Shown piece by piece: positions 9,436-22,703 of a stretch of 64,000 bases of DNA. The position numbers were made by a program, and so were the translations under genes. Numbering within the stretch: position 1 is the stretch's first letter; each line of letters begins with the position of its first letter. The DNA comes from an uncultured Geobacter sp. (GTDB lineage Bacteria; Desulfobacterota; Desulfuromonadia; Geobacterales; DSM-12255), in contig CALMBF010000079.1 of assembly GCA_937860145.1 (NCBI GenBank), forward strand, positions 31,619-95,618, read 5' to 3'. The notes beneath the pieces are model-generated. The model was not told the origin of the DNA and did not search any database. It worked only from the letters and a program-made list of their open reading frames with translations.

Positions 9436-9529
9436 CAGGTGTTCAAAAACCGCCAGATCGTCGCACCCGCAGAAAGCCCCACGGCGGCTTTCGAGGACGG
9501 CGGCAAGATGGCCGTTTTTCAACAACCTG
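9436..9529. repeat. Imperfect palindromic intergenic element beside argC
   Basis: The ends are inverted: CAGGTGTTCAAAAACCGCC at the left matches the reverse complement of GGCCGTTTTTCAACAACCTG at the right, with a few mismatches. A perfect 7-base internal hairpin (GAAAGCC/GGCTTTC) lies in the middle. The right end abuts the argC stop codon. The architecture resembles small dispersed palindromic repeats. Its copy number cannot be judged from this window. Confidence 0.5.
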
Positions 9530-10570
9530 CTAGGGGTAGAGCGGCATCAGCTCCAGACCCATGTTCTCCGGCAGGCCGGCGAGGGTGTTCATGTTCTGTA
9601 CCGCCTGCCCCGATGCCCCTTTCACCAGGTTGTCGATGGCCGAGACGACGATGATCCTGCCGCTGCGCTGGTCGACGGTCACGCCGATGTCGCAGAAGTT
9701 GCTCCCCCGGACGTGGGCGGTCGAGGGGAACTGGCCGGCAGGAAGCACCCGTACGAACGCCTCGCCGTCGTAATGGTCATGGTAGATCTCCAGCAGCCGG
9801 TCCGTCGTTACCGGCGCGACCGGCATCCCGTAGACCGTCGAGAGGATCCCCCGGTCCATGGGCACCAGGTGGGGGGTGAAGGAGATGACGACGGGGCTGC
9901 CGGCGAGCAGCGACAACTCCTGCTCGATCTCGGGGATGTGGCGATGGACCCCCCCCACGCCGTAGGCCTTGAACCCCTCGTTCACCTCGCAGTAGAGGCT
10001 GTCCACCTTGGCACTCCGACCGGCCCCGGACACACCGGACTTGCTGTCGGCAATGATGGTGGCAGGGTCGATCAGCCCGCTTTTCAGCAGGGGTGCCAGC
10101 CCGAGGATGATGCTGGTGGGGTAGCACCCCGGATTGGCCACCAAGTCGGCAGCGGCGATCTCCTCCCGCCGGAGCTCCGGCAGGCCGTACACGGCCCGTT
10201 CAAGGAGTTCGGGATTGAGATGGGGCTCGTACCACTGCCCGTACACCGCGGCATCGTGGAGGCGGTAATCTGCCGAAAGGTCGACCACCTGCTTCCCCAG
10301 GGCGAGGAACGTGGGGACCACCTCCATGGCGGCCTTGTGGGGGAGGGCCGTGAAGATCAGGTCGGCCTTCTCCGCAACGCGCACCGGTTCCAGGTTGTCC
10401 AGCACCACGTCGTAACGGCTGCGCACGGTCGGGAAGACATCGGACAGGCGCTTGCCGGCGCTCTGCTCCGAGGTGACGCAGGTGACGGCCGCTTCCGGGT
10501 GGGCATGAAGCAGGCGGACCAGTTCGATACCGGTGTAACCGCTGGCACCGACGACTGCAACCTTCAGCAT
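9530..10570 (-). CDS. argC: N-acetyl-gamma-glutamyl-phosphate reductase
   Basis: The predicted 346-residue cytosolic enzyme performs the NADPH-dependent reduction of N-acetyl-glutamyl phosphate to the semialdehyde in arginine biosynthesis. The N-terminal Rossmann motif [16 protein letters not shown] (residues 6-21) and the active-site motif NPGCYPTS with catalytic Cys149 are clear. The length fits the family. It lies downstream of rplM-rpsI on the same strand, but a terminator hairpin separates it from rpsI, so expression may depend on read-through or a weak local promoter. An AGGAG-like sequence overlaps the gap before the ATG. No other arginine gene is nearby. Confidence 0.96.
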   Translation of the reverse strand: MLKVAVVGASGYTGIELVRLLHAHPEAAVTCVTSEQSAGKRLSDVFPTVRSRYDVVLDNLEPVRVAEKADLIFTALPHKAAMEVVPTFLALGKQVVDLSADYRLHDAAVYGQWYEPHLNPELLERAVYGLPELRREEIAAADLVANPGCYPTSIILGLAPLLKSGLIDPATIIADSKSGVSGAGRSAKVDSLYCEVNEGFKAYGVGGVHRHIPEIEQELSLLAGSPVVISFTPHLVPMDRGILSTVYGMPVAPVTTDRLLEIYHDHYDGEAFVRVLPAGQFPSTAHVRGSNFCDIGVTVDQRSGRIIVVSAIDNLVKGASGQAVQNMNTLAGLPENMGLELMPLYP

Positions 10571-10595
10571 GGGAAACTCCTTTCATCCTCTGATG

Positions 10596-10629
10596 AAAAA
10601 GGGGGAAACCCGACCGGATTTCCCCCCTT
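10596..10629 (-). terminator. Terminator between rpsI and argC
   Basis: On the minus strand GGGGGGAAA pairs with TTTCCCCC across a 10-base loop and is followed by TTTTT. It lies 26 bases after the rpsI stop and ends about 25 bases before the argC start. Confidence 0.8.
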
Positions 10630-10654
10630 GATGAAACGTACTGCAGTAGGCCTG

Positions 10655-11047
10655 TTAACGCTTGGAGAACTGGAAGCTCTTCCGGGCGGCAGCCTTGCCG
10701 TATTTCTTACGCTCCTTGACGCGGGAGTCGCGGGTGATGAAACCGGCCTGCTTAAGGGGAGCGCGGTAGGCGGCATCCACTTCGAGGAGAGCCTTGGTGA
10801 TGCCGTGCTTGATGGCACCGGCCTGGCCGGAGTCGCCGCCGCCACGGACGGTGACGTAGATGTCGAACTTGCCGACATTCTCGGTCAGCTCCAGGGGCTG
10901 ACGGATGACCATCTTGGAGGTCTCGCGGCCGAAGTAGTCGTCGATGTTCTTGCTGTTGACGGTGATTACGCCGGTTCCCGGGGTAAGCCATACGCGAGCA
11001 ATGGAAGACTTTCTCTTGCCTGTACCGTAATACTTGGTTGCTGCCAT
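10655..11047 (-). CDS. rpsI: 30S ribosomal protein S9
   Basis: The 130-residue protein has the typical S9 sequence: an N-terminal [16 protein letters not shown], a central [15 protein letters not shown] segment, and the invariant basic C-terminus ending FQFSKR, which reaches the P-site tRNA in the 30S subunit. AGGAGA lies 7 bases before the ATG. The gene follows rplM by 31 bases. The rplM-rpsI pair is the common bacterial order and is transcribed together, with a terminator just after rpsI. Confidence 0.98.
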   Translation of the reverse strand: MAATKYYGTGKRKSSIARVWLTPGTGVITVNSKNIDDYFGRETSKMVIRQPLELTENVGKFDIYVTVRGGGDSGQAGAIKHGITKALLEVDAAYRAPLKQAGFITRDSRVKERKKYGKAAARKSFQFSKR

Positions 11048-11078
11048 TTCGCTATCTCCTGATCTCTATTATCGTGGT

Positions 11079-11510
11079 TTAAAGTTCCAGTTTTTTCGGC
11101 ATCTGGGCCTTGTGCGGATGCTCGGAACCGGTGTAGATCTTCAGCTTGCTCAGCATGTGGCGAGCCAGCTTGTTCTTGGGGAGCATCCCCTTGACAGCCT
11201 TCCGGATGAGCTCTTCGGCGTTTTTCTCGATCAGCTTGCCGGCGGTGATAGCCTTGATGCCGCCGGGGAACCCGGAGTGGCTGTAGTAGGTCTTGTCGGC
11301 CAGCTTGTTGCCCGTAAGGGCGATTTTCTCCGCATTGACCACGATGACGAAATCGCCGGTGTCAACGCTGGGGGTATAGATCGGCTTCTTCTTGCCGCGA
11401 AGAATCGAGGCAATCTCAGTGGCCACACGGCCAAGAACCTTGTTTTCAACATCAACGAGGTACCAGTCCCTGGTGAACTCGCCCTCTTTAGCTACCTGTG
11501 TCGTCTTCAT
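11079..11510 (-). CDS. rplM: 50S ribosomal protein L13
   Basis: The 143-residue protein carries recognisable L13 motifs: [20 protein letters not shown] near the N-terminus, [19 protein letters not shown], and [20 protein letters not shown] with the HPHKAQ tail. L13 is an early-assembly protein of the large subunit. The start is set by GAGG 5 bases before the ATG. It is the first gene of the rplM-rpsI pair and has a good promoter about 50 bases upstream. Confidence 0.98.
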   Translation of the reverse strand: MKTTQVAKEGEFTRDWYLVDVENKVLGRVATEIASILRGKKKPIYTPSVDTGDFVIVVNAEKIALTGNKLADKTYYSHSGFPGGIKAITAGKLIEKNAEELIRKAVKGMLPKNKLARHMLSKLKIYTGSEHPHKAQMPKKLEL

Positions 11511-11561
11511 TGCAACCTCACAACTATCTGGATGATATACCCTGTTTCACGGAAAGTTCGT

Positions 11562-11590
11562 AAATTAAATCATCTAGAGCACTCTGTCAA
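11562..11590 (-). promoter_or_regulatory. Sigma-70 type promoter for rplM-rpsI
   Basis: On the minus strand TTGACA (11585-11590), a 17-base spacer and TAATTT (11562-11567) give a consensus -35 with a moderate -10. The predicted start site is near 11555, about 45 bases before rplM. Confidence 0.6.
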
Positions 11591-11610
11591 GCAAATTTCT
11601 CACGGCCGGT

Positions 11611-12342
11611 TCAATAATAAACTTCCTCCAGACAGAGGCCGTGGGCCGGCGCGGTCGGTCCGGGGCGGAGGCGGGGATCGTCGAGACAGGCCCGCACGTG
11701 CTCAGGCACCATCTTCCCCTGCCCCACGGCCACGAGGGTCCCGGTCATGATCCGCACCATGTTGCGCAGAAAGCCGGAACCGCGGACATCGATGGTGATG
11801 AGCCCCCCAGCGCGGCTGATGGTGACATCATCGATACGGCGGACGGTCCGCTCCGAAGCGCAACCGCTGGTCCGGAAGGCGGCGAAATCGTGGGTACCGA
11901 CGAAGCAGGCCGCGCCCCTGCGCATCTGCTCAAGGTCCAGTTCGCCCCTGACGTGCCAGACATACAACCGGCTCAACGGGGCGCGGCGCGGCGCCGCCAG
12001 GATAGTGTAGCGGTAGTGCTTTCCCCTGGCGTGAAAGCGGGGACTGAAATCCAGGGGGACCTCCGCCGCTTCCCTCACGGCGATGTCAGGGGGGAGATGG
12101 CTGTTCGTCCCGTCCGTGAAGGCGGAGAGGGGGAGGGTTTTCCCCGTGCGGAAGCAGGCCACCATCCCCCGGGCGTGGACCCCCGCATCGGTCCGCCCGG
12201 AGGAATAGAGACGAACCTCTTCCCCCAGCAGCCTGGCCAGCGCCCCCTCCATAACCTCCTGGATGGAGAGGCCGTTGGGCTGCAGCTGCCACCCGGCGTA
12301 GGCGGTGCCATCATATTCGACAATCAGCTTTATCTGGCGCAT
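11611..12342 (-). CDS. truA: tRNA pseudouridine synthase A
   Basis: The 243-residue enzyme isomerises uridines 38-40 in the tRNA anticodon stem. The N-terminal IKLIVEYDGTAYAGWQLQ, the catalytic aspartate in SSGRTDAGVHA, and the C-terminal GSGFLRNMVRIMTG motif are all present. The length matches the family. No strong ribosome binding site precedes the ATG. It is bounded upstream by the asd terminator and downstream by the rplM promoter region, so it seems to be expressed alone. It is a close Geobacter neighbour of asd and leuB. Confidence 0.97.
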   Translation of the reverse strand: MRQIKLIVEYDGTAYAGWQLQPNGLSIQEVMEGALARLLGEEVRLYSSGRTDAGVHARGMVACFRTGKTLPLSAFTDGTNSHLPPDIAVREAAEVPLDFSPRFHARGKHYRYTILAAPRRAPLSRLYVWHVRGELDLEQMRRGAACFVGTHDFAAFRTSGCASERTVRRIDDVTISRAGGLITIDVRGSGFLRNMVRIMTGTLVAVGQGKMVPEHVRACLDDPRLRPGPTAPAHGLCLEEVYY

Positions 12343-12394
12343 AGGTTCAGGCTCGGGGCGTGGGGCTTAAGACAAAATGCTGAAGGGAGTCAAA

Positions 12395-12424
12395 AACAAA
12401 AGCGCCCGCAAAGGCGCTTTTGTT
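12395..12424 (-). terminator. Terminator downstream of asd
   Basis: AACAAAAGCGCC (12395-12406) pairs perfectly with GGCGCTTTTGTT (12413-12424) around a 6-base loop. On the minus strand the 3' arm runs into a T-rich tail (TTTTGTTTTTG). Confidence 0.8.
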
Positions 12425-12467
12425 GCCAACAAGCACGCGGATATCGGATCAAGAGCAAGGCTGCCGA

Positions 12468-12513
12468 GAGGGGGCACGGAGGCGTAGCAGCGCTACGCCG
12501 CATACGCCCCCTC
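12468..12513. repeat. Two-level palindromic element between asd and truA
   Basis: An outer perfect 8-base inverted repeat, GAGGGGGC (12468-12475) with GCCCCCTC (12506-12513), encloses an inner perfect 8-base hairpin, GGCGTAGC (12481-12488) with GCTACGCC (12492-12499), with a 3-base loop. It has no T-run, so it is not a typical terminator. It looks like a REP-type dispersed palindrome or a structured 3' untranslated region. Confidence 0.5.
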
Positions 12514-12554
12514 GAAGACTTATGCAGATATTGTCCGAACGTCGCGTTCTTCGC

Positions 12555-13655
12555 CTATTTTTCGAGGAGAATGCGGAGCATTCTCCGCAGCGGCTCTGCC
12601 GCCCCCCACAACAGCTGATCCCCGCAGGTGAAAGCCTGCAGGTACTGGGGCCCCATCTTCATCTTGCGCACCCGGCCGATGGGGACGGTCAGTGTCCCGG
12701 AAACAGCCGCAGGCGTCAGCTGGGACAGGGTGTCGGCCTTGGTGTTGGGGACCAGCTTGACCCACTGGTTGTCATGGGCGATCAGGTTCTCGATGTCGGC
12801 CAGGGGGAGATCCTTGTTCAGCTTGATGGTCAGGGCCTGGCTGTGGCAGCGCATGGCGCCGACCCGGACGCAGATGCCGTCAACCGGGATCGGCGTCGTG
12901 GTGCCGAGGATCTTGTTGGTCTCGGCAAAACCTTTCCACTCCTCGCGGCTCTGGCCATCCTCCACCTCCCGGTCGATCCAGGGGAGCACGTTGCCGGCCA
13001 GGGCATAACCGAACTCCTTCTTCGGCAGGGTATCGCCCCGCAGGGTGGCAGTCACTTCCCGGTCGATGTCCAGGATCGCCGATGACGGGTCCTTGAGCAG
13101 GTGGGCGACGGAGGCATGGAGAACACCCTTCTGCACCAGGAGCTCCCGCATGTTGGGGGCACCGGCTCCGGAGGCGGCCTGGTAGGTCATGGAGGAGAGC
13201 CATTCGACGAGATTGGCCCGGAACAGACCGCCAAGGGCCATGAGCATCAGGCTGACGGTGCAGTTGCCGCCGATGAAGTCCTTCTGGCCATTGGCCAGCG
13301 CCTTGTCGATGACGTTCCGGTTGACCGGGTCGAGGATGATGACCGCGTTATCCTCCATGCGCAGGGTCGAGGCGGCATCGATCCAGTAGCCGTTCCACCC
13401 CTGCTTCCGCAGTTCCGGATGCACCGCCTTGGTGTAGTCCCCACCCTGGCAGGTGATGATGATGTCCAGCTTCTTCAGCTCCTCGATGTCATCGGCCTTC
13501 TTCAGGGTGCCGCCCCCCATAGGGGCCGGCTGACCGGCCTGGGAGGTAGTGAAGAACACGGGCTCGAAGCCGAGGGAAAAATCGTTCTCCTCCTGCATCC
13601 GCTGCATGAGGACCGAACCGACCATACCGCGCCAACCGACGATTCCGACTTTCAT
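12555..13655 (-). CDS. asd: Aspartate-semialdehyde dehydrogenase
   Basis: The 366-residue enzyme matches the E. coli-type Asd length. It reduces beta-aspartyl phosphate to the semialdehyde, the branch point to lysine/diaminopimelate, threonine and methionine. The N-terminus has the NADP-binding [17 protein letters not shown], and the catalytic Cys132 sits in [16 protein letters not shown] lies 8 bases before the ATG. A 209-base gap containing a repeat element separates it from leuB upstream, and a terminator follows. Confidence 0.97.
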   Translation of the reverse strand: MKVGIVGWRGMVGSVLMQRMQEENDFSLGFEPVFFTTSQAGQPAPMGGGTLKKADDIEELKKLDIIITCQGGDYTKAVHPELRKQGWNGYWIDAASTLRMEDNAVIILDPVNRNVIDKALANGQKDFIGGNCTVSLMLMALGGLFRANLVEWLSSMTYQAASGAGAPNMRELLVQKGVLHASVAHLLKDPSSAILDIDREVTATLRGDTLPKKEFGYALAGNVLPWIDREVEDGQSREEWKGFAETNKILGTTTPIPVDGICVRVGAMRCHSQALTIKLNKDLPLADIENLIAHDNQWVKLVPNTKADTLSQLTPAAVSGTLTVPIGRVRKMKMGPQYLQAFTCGDQLLWGAAEPLRRMLRILLEK

Positions 13656-13708
13656 AGTCTTGCTCCTTTATCGACTAAGTTAAATGGCTACGTTTAGGTA
13701 TACTGCAA

Positions 13709-13822
13709 AACCTTATAACCGCAAAGAACGCGAAAGACACAAAGAACACCCGCAATGAAGGTCAAAAACAAAAGCAGGTTATGGTTCTTCGCGCATTCTT
13801 TGCGCTCCTTGCGTCTTGAGCG
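13709..13822. repeat. Imperfect inverted repeat between leuB and asd
   Basis: The left arm (13709-13750) has AACCGCAAAGAACGCGAAAG. The right arm (13778-13822) reads as an imperfect inverse: its complement contains GCGCAAAGAATGCGCGAAG followed by CATAACC. The 'cgcaaagaacgcgaaag' type of sequence is a frequent intergenic repeat in many bacteria. I see no coding capacity here. Confidence 0.45.
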
Positions 13823-13864
13823 ATGACAGGGAGCGGGCGGTCAAAGGTTTTGTGTACTGAAATT

Positions 13865-14953
13865 TCAGAGGGCCGCGATGATGGCGTCGCCCATCTCCTT
13901 GGTGTTCACCAGTTTCTCGCCCGGCTTGTTCTGGTAGATGTCCCGGGTCCGGTACCCCTGGTCCAGCACCTTGGCCACGGCGTTGTCGATGGCGTCTGCC
14001 GCGTCGACCATGCCGAAGGAGAACTTGAGCATCATCCCCATGGAGAGGATCTGGGCGATGGGATTGGCGATACCCTGGCCGGCGATGTCCGGGGCCGAGC
14101 CGCCGGAGGGCTCGTACATGCCGAAGGTCCCCTCGGCCAGGGAGGCGGAGGGGAGCATCCCCAGGGAACCGGTCAGCATGGCCGCCTCGTCGGAGAGGAT
14201 GTCACCGAACATGTTCTCGCAGAGGATGACGTCGAACTGCTTCGGCCACTTCACCAGCTGCATGGCGGCGTTGTCCACGTACATGTGGGTCAGTTCCACA
14301 TCCGGATACTCCTTGGCGATGCCGATGACGACCTCGCGCCAGAGGACGGAGGAGGAGAGGACGTTAGCCTTGTCGATGGAGCAGACCTTCTTCCCCCGCT
14401 TGCGGGCGGCCTGGAAGGCCACATGGGTGATCCGCTCGATCTCGGGCACGGAGTAGCGCATGGTGTCGAAGCCGACCCGCTCGCGCCCCTGGCCTTCGAT
14501 CCCCTTGGGCTGGGCGAAGTAGATGCCGCCGGTCAACTCGCGGATGACCAGCACGTTGAAACCGCCGGCAATGACCTCTTCCTTCAGGGACGAGGCACCG
14601 GTCAGGGAGGGGAAGATGATCGCCGGCCTGAGGTTGGCGTAGAGGCCGAAGATCTTGCGCAGGGGGAGCAGCGCGCCGCGCTCCGGCTGCTCGTCAGGGG
14701 GCAGGCTCTCCCACTTGGGGCCGCCGACGGAGCCGAAGAGGATGGCATCAGACGCCTTGCAGATGTTGACGGTCGTCTCGGGCAGTGCCTTCCCCTCGTT
14801 GTCGATACCCGCGCCCCCCACGTTGGCGTGGGTCCGCTCGAACTTCACCCCGTATGTATGTTCAACGGCATCCAGCACCCGCAGCGCCTCCGCCATGACC
14901 TCCGGTCCGATACCGTCACCAGGCAGGACGGCAATTTTGTAGGTAGTGCTCAT
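13865..14953 (-). CDS. leuB: 3-isopropylmalate dehydrogenase
   Basis: The 362-residue cytosolic enzyme oxidatively decarboxylates 3-isopropylmalate in leucine biosynthesis using NAD. Characteristic segments are the N-terminal [20 protein letters not shown], the substrate-binding region [23 protein letters not shown], the metal-binding aspartates in [15 protein letters not shown], and [23 protein letters not shown] precedes the ATG. No leuA, leuC or leuD gene is adjacent. It is followed by the repeat element and asd. Confidence 0.97.
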   Translation of the reverse strand: MSTTYKIAVLPGDGIGPEVMAEALRVLDAVEHTYGVKFERTHANVGGAGIDNEGKALPETTVNICKASDAILFGSVGGPKWESLPPDEQPERGALLPLRKIFGLYANLRPAIIFPSLTGASSLKEEVIAGGFNVLVIRELTGGIYFAQPKGIEGQGRERVGFDTMRYSVPEIERITHVAFQAARKRGKKVCSIDKANVLSSSVLWREVVIGIAKEYPDVELTHMYVDNAAMQLVKWPKQFDVILCENMFGDILSDEAAMLTGSLGMLPSASLAEGTFGMYEPSGGSAPDIAGQGIANPIAQILSMGMMLKFSFGMVDAADAIDNAVAKVLDQGYRTRDIYQNKPGEKLVNTKEMGDAIIAAL

Positions 14954-15145
14954 ATAACCCCCATATACATGTGTAAAATTTACGAATGATATTAACCAGC
15001 CAGCCGAATTGTCAACAAAAAATACCAGTCCACTGGTGGTTTGAAGTAACCGGTTCTAACTAACCGGCGCGAAGGAAGCCGACAGGGGACGGAACAACTT
15101 GCACACCTGCCCCGGATCAGTACGAGATACGGCAAATGGCGCGAA

Positions 15146-15175
15146 CAAGAAAAGGCATCCTCTTTAGAAGATGCC
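15146..15175 (-). terminator. Possible second (tandem) terminator in the leuB upstream gap
   Basis: GGCATCCTCT pairs with AGAAGATGCC with one mismatch, and on the minus strand a TTTTCTTG tail follows. The 326-base gap between frdB and leuB (14954-15279) otherwise holds the frdB terminator and no convincing gene. The leuB promoter must lie in 14960-15145 but I cannot place it with confidence. Confidence 0.4.
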
Positions 15176-15220
15176 CCTCGAGAAGGTTTGGTATCTTTCG
15201 TTCTTTCTTTACCGATAGCC

Positions 15221-15255
15221 ACACACAAAAGGGGTGCCCGAAACGGGCACCCCTT
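15221..15255 (-). terminator. Terminator after frdB
   Basis: A perfect 12-base stem, AAGGGGTGCCCG (15229-15240) with CGGGCACCCCTT (15244-15255), has a 3-base loop. On the minus strand it is followed by TTTTGTGTG. It lies 25 bases beyond the frdB stop. Confidence 0.88.
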
Positions 15256-15279
15256 GCCTGCAGTACTGCATACGACCTG

Positions 15280-17954
<2,675 letters not shown>

Positions 17955-17964
17955 TCTTAACCCC

Positions 17965-18630
17965 CTATTTGATCAAAGCGCTGGCAAGTATGGAAATGGG
18001 AATGACCGCGTAACCGGCGAGCAGGATGAACGCAACTGCCTTGCCGATCGTCGAGATGGTGCACTGGGTCCTGTCGGTGTTCCACCCCATGGTCTGGAAG
18101 AAGCTCTGGATGCCGTGGGAGAGGTGGAAGAAGAGGGCACACATTGCCACGACGTAGACGAAGGCGATCCCGCCGTTCTTGAAGGCGGAGACGACCATGG
18201 TGAAGACATCGTAACGGCCGAGGGCATCGACACCCTGGACAACACCCGGGGTTACCCGTGCGGTGAAGTGGAGGATGTGGAAGATGACGAACAGGGCGAT
18301 GAGGAGACCGGTCCAGATCATGGTGGTGCTGGCAAAGGTCGCCTTGAGCTGTTTCTTGACCGCGTAGGCGGTCGGGTTGGCTGCGTTGTTCTCCAGGGTC
18401 AACTGGATGCCGTAGCAGATGTGGATGGCCACGAAGGCGAACAGGCCGGCACGGAAGATCCACACCAGGGGCCCGAGATCATGCAGATGCTTTGCATAGG
18501 CATTGATCCCGTCCGGACCGATGAAGATGGATGAGTTGCCCAGCATGTGGACAACGGCAAACAGGACCATGCACTGGCCCGTGATTGCCATGAAAACCTT
18601 TCTACCGACAACACTCTTGAGTATTTGCAT
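17965..18630 (-). CDS. frdC: Succinate dehydrogenase/fumarate reductase cytochrome b subunit
   Basis: The 221-residue membrane anchor has five predicted helices, for example residues about 14-35, 58-78, 104-127, 153-175 and 196-218. Histidines that can ligate two b hemes occur in [20 protein letters not shown] and FFHLSHG, as in the Wolinella-type diheme anchor. It links the flavoprotein to menaquinone. It is the first gene of the operon and is preceded by a leader of about 200 bases after the likely promoter. Confidence 0.94.
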   Translation of the reverse strand: MQILKSVVGRKVFMAITGQCMVLFAVVHMLGNSSIFIGPDGINAYAKHLHDLGPLVWIFRAGLFAFVAIHICYGIQLTLENNAANPTAYAVKKQLKATFASTTMIWTGLLIALFVIFHILHFTARVTPGVVQGVDALGRYDVFTMVVSAFKNGGIAFVYVVAMCALFFHLSHGIQSFFQTMGWNTDRTQCTISTIGKAVAFILLAGYAVIPISILASALIK

Positions 18631-18838
18631 GTTTCTTTCCCTTTTTTCGAGAGATTTACTTCTTGGTTGGTAGGTGCTGCGTACCGCTCTGGGGCACGCT
18701 TTCGGACAGGCGACGAACGGCGGTCATGGAGGTCCTCTCCAGCTGCTGAATGTTTGCATTATCCCTTCCTTTCGCGAAATGTGATAACTGGTACGCAAAG
18801 CAGTGAAACCGCGTCAGCACTGGAAAATTTAGCTCCGC

Positions 18839-18867
18839 ATACTAAACGCCGTTTTAGCAAAAATCAA
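18839..18867 (-). promoter_or_regulatory. Sigma-70 type promoter for frdCAB
   Basis: On the minus strand TTGATT (18862-18867), a 17-base spacer and TAGTAT (18839-18844) precede frdC. The implied transcript start near 18832 leaves an untranslated leader of about 200 bases. The 411-base gap 18631-19041 holds this promoter, the divergent tgt promoter and no gene. Confidence 0.6.
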
Positions 18868-18870
18868 TAG

Positions 18871-20951
<2,081 letters not shown>

Positions 20952-20954
20952 AAA

Positions 20955-20977
20955 CGGGGGGAGGCCTACCCTCCCCC
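20955..20977 (-). terminator. Hairpin at the convergent mazG / DUF815 end
   Basis: GGGGGAGG (20957-20964) pairs with CCTCCCCC (20970-20977). On the minus strand it is followed by GTTTTT, so it serves the DUF815 gene best, whose stop codon lies in the loop. It may also stop tgt-mazG transcripts. Confidence 0.65.
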
Positions 20978-21853
20978 TGCTCTCTTCAGCATCACCCTCC
21001 CCACCCACTGGTTGGCAAACTGCCAGGATATCCTCCCGCTCCGGTCACCCTTCACATGGGACCAGTCGATCGCCTCCTTGGCAAGCTCATTGCTCCACTC
21101 GCACGTCACGCCATGCAGGCTACAGAGCCGCTCGACCCACAACCGGGTCACCTCCACGTACTGGTCCTGGGTAAAGGGGTGGAAACCGACCCAGAGACCG
21201 AAGCGGCCGGAGAGGGAGATCTTCTCCTCCACCGACTCCCCGTGGTGGATCTCGTTGTTCACCAGCATGGCGCCGCGGTTGTCGCTCTCGTACTCGGGGA
21301 GCAGGTGACGGCGATTCGAGGTGACATAGATGATGACATTGTCGGAGGGGGCGAAGACGGAACCGTCCAGGGCACTCTTCAGCACCTTGTAGCTGGACTC
21401 GCCGGTCTCGAAGGAGACGTCGTCGGCAAAGATGATGAAACGGTACGGCTCGTTCCGTATCTGGTCGACGATATCGGGGAGGTTGACCAGGTCGCTCTTG
21501 TCCACCTGCACCACCCTCAGCCCCTGGTCGGCGTAGGCGTGGAGCAGGGCCCTCACCAGGGACGACTTGCCCGTCCCCCTCGTCCCCCAGAGGAGGACAT
21601 TGTTGGCCGGGTAGCCCGCCAGGAACTGGCGGGTGTTCTCCACCACCACGTCCTTTTGCCGTTCGATGCCGAGCAGGTCGTCAAGCCGTATCGCCGCCCC
21701 CCCCTGCACCGGCTCAAGATACCCGCCCAGCGCCTGGCGGCGCCAGATCGCCGCAACGTTTTCACTCCAGACAACCGGGGATGTCGAGCGGGGGAGCAGT
21801 CGTTCCAGGGAGGTCAACACTCGTTTAAGCTGATCGGCCAGTTCTTTGTCCAT
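20966..21853 (-). CDS. DUF815-type AAA ATPase
   Basis: The 295-residue predicted ATPase begins MDKELADQLK. GAGG sits 8 bases before this ATG, and an earlier in-frame ATG at 21910 lacks a ribosome site. Walker A is GTRGTGKSSL and a Walker B-like IIFADDVSFE follows. The sequence YVTSNRRHLLPE, the arginine-rich SGRFGLWVGFHPF and the C-terminal WSHVKGDRSGRIS.WQFANQ are typical of the DUF815 family. Its cellular role is not established. It is transcribed alone and faces tgt-mazG. Confidence 0.85.
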   Translation of the reverse strand: MDKELADQLKRVLTSLERLLPRSTSPVVWSENVAAIWRRQALGGYLEPVQGGAAIRLDDLLGIERQKDVVVENTRQFLAGYPANNVLLWGTRGTGKSSLVRALLHAYADQGLRVVQVDKSDLVNLPDIVDQIRNEPYRFIIFADDVSFETGESSYKVLKSALDGSVFAPSDNVIIYVTSNRRHLLPEYESDNRGAMLVNNEIHHGESVEEKISLSGRFGLWVGFHPFTQDQYVEVTRLWVERLCSLHGVTCEWSNELAKEAIDWSHVKGDRSGRISWQFANQWVGRVMLKRAGGG

Positions 21854-21922
21854 GGGGTACCTCGTTGGTTTCGGCTGTTTGATTTCCGTAAAAATATAAT
21901 GAAATTTCAACCAGGTAGACGA

Positions 21923-21968
21923 TTTTCCACAAAATCTGTGGATAACCTGTTGACAACCATGTGGAGAG
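21923..21968. other. Cluster of DnaA-box-like sequences
   Basis: Within 46 bases there is one exact DnaA box (TGTGGATAA, 21937-21945, the reverse of TTATCCACA), one 8/9 box (TTTTCCACA, 21923-21931) and one 7/9 box (TGTGGAGAG, 21960-21968). AT-rich sequence follows to about 22030. This could be DnaA-dependent control of the DUF815 gene, or an origin-like or DnaA-titrating site. The rest of the gap 21854-22148 holds only the hairpin listed next. Confidence 0.4.
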
Positions 21969-22005
21969 ACCGCTAAAGCGATATTTTATCCAATGATTTT
22001 TACTC

Positions 22006-22026
22006 TGTGCCTATTTTTTAGGCACA
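22006..22026. other. Perfect inverted repeat TGTGCCTA-N5-TAGGCACA
   Basis: An 8-base perfect dyad with a TTTTT centre lies between the DUF815 gene and ogt. It has no T-run beyond the stem, so an operator is as likely as a terminator for ogt. Confidence 0.4.
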
Positions 22027-22148
22027 TTTACTAGCAAATGATTTCAACATGTTAGGCCACTTTTACCGCAAATCAGCTAGTTACAACAAGACCGGACAAA
22101 TCCTGTTCGCCGCACCACACCCTGCGTCCTTATTTCTGTGCAAAACAG

Positions 22149-22676
22149 TCAGGAATTACCATCCGCCAGCACCTTGCCCGCGGAAGAGAAGCGCACCCCC
22201 TCCATCTCCAGGAGGATGCGCTTGGTCACAATCCCGCCGCAACCGGAATACCCCGTGAGACTCCCGTCCGCTGCCACGACCCGATGGCACGGGACGAGAA
22301 TGGGGAGACGGTTGGCCGCCATGGCTGCCCCGACCCCCCGGGCAGCCCCCGGAGAACCGACGTGCCGGGCCACCTCGCCGTAGCTGCAGACCATGCCGTA
22401 TCCTATGGTGAGCACCTGCCGGCTGACAGCCAGCTGAAACGGGGTAAGCCGGTGCAGGTCGAGGGGGACGGAGAAGGACGTGACCTCGCCGGCGCAGTAC
22501 CTCTCCAGCTCCCGCGCCGCCGACCGGGAACAGTCCCCCCCCCTGAGCGCGCAGGGACAGGCGTGGAGGACCTCGGCCATGGCGGCCTCGGCCGAATCCT
22601 TGCCAAAAGGGAGGACCACCTCCACCACGCCGGCAGTGCCGGCGACCACGGCTCCGTAGCCGAACCGGGTTACCAC
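22149..22676 (-). CDS. ogt: Methylated-DNA--protein-cysteine methyltransferase
   Basis: The 175-residue (from GTG) suicide DNA-repair protein removes alkyl groups from O6-alkylguanine. The active site PCHRVV with acceptor Cys130, the DNA-binding helix YGEVARHVGSPGAARGVGAAMAANRLP (residues about 99-125) and GYSGCGGIVTKRILLEMEG are present. The start is uncertain. The GTG at 22676 has no ribosome site. In-frame CTG at 22700 sits 6 bases after AGGAGG, which overlaps the murJ stop, and would add LAEFSYDL. Coupling to murJ is likely. Confidence 0.93.
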   Translation of the reverse strand: MVTRFGYGAVVAGTAGVVEVVLPFGKDSAEAAMAEVLHACPCALRGGDCSRSAARELERYCAGEVTSFSVPLDLHRLTPFQLAVSRQVLTIGYGMVCSYGEVARHVGSPGAARGVGAAMAANRLPILVPCHRVVAADGSLTGYSGCGGIVTKRILLEMEGVRFSSAGKVLADGNS

Positions 22677-22703
22677 GAGATCATAGGAGAATTCAGCCAG
22701 GGG

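Noticed and set aside
14992..15228. 78-codon frame upstream of leuB
   Set aside because: No ribosome site, spans two hairpins, and the product has no coherent character.
14954..15279. T-box or leucine leader peptide upstream of leuB
   Set aside because: No T-box core, no leucine-codon run and no antiterminator pair were found. The region only shows two terminator-like hairpins.
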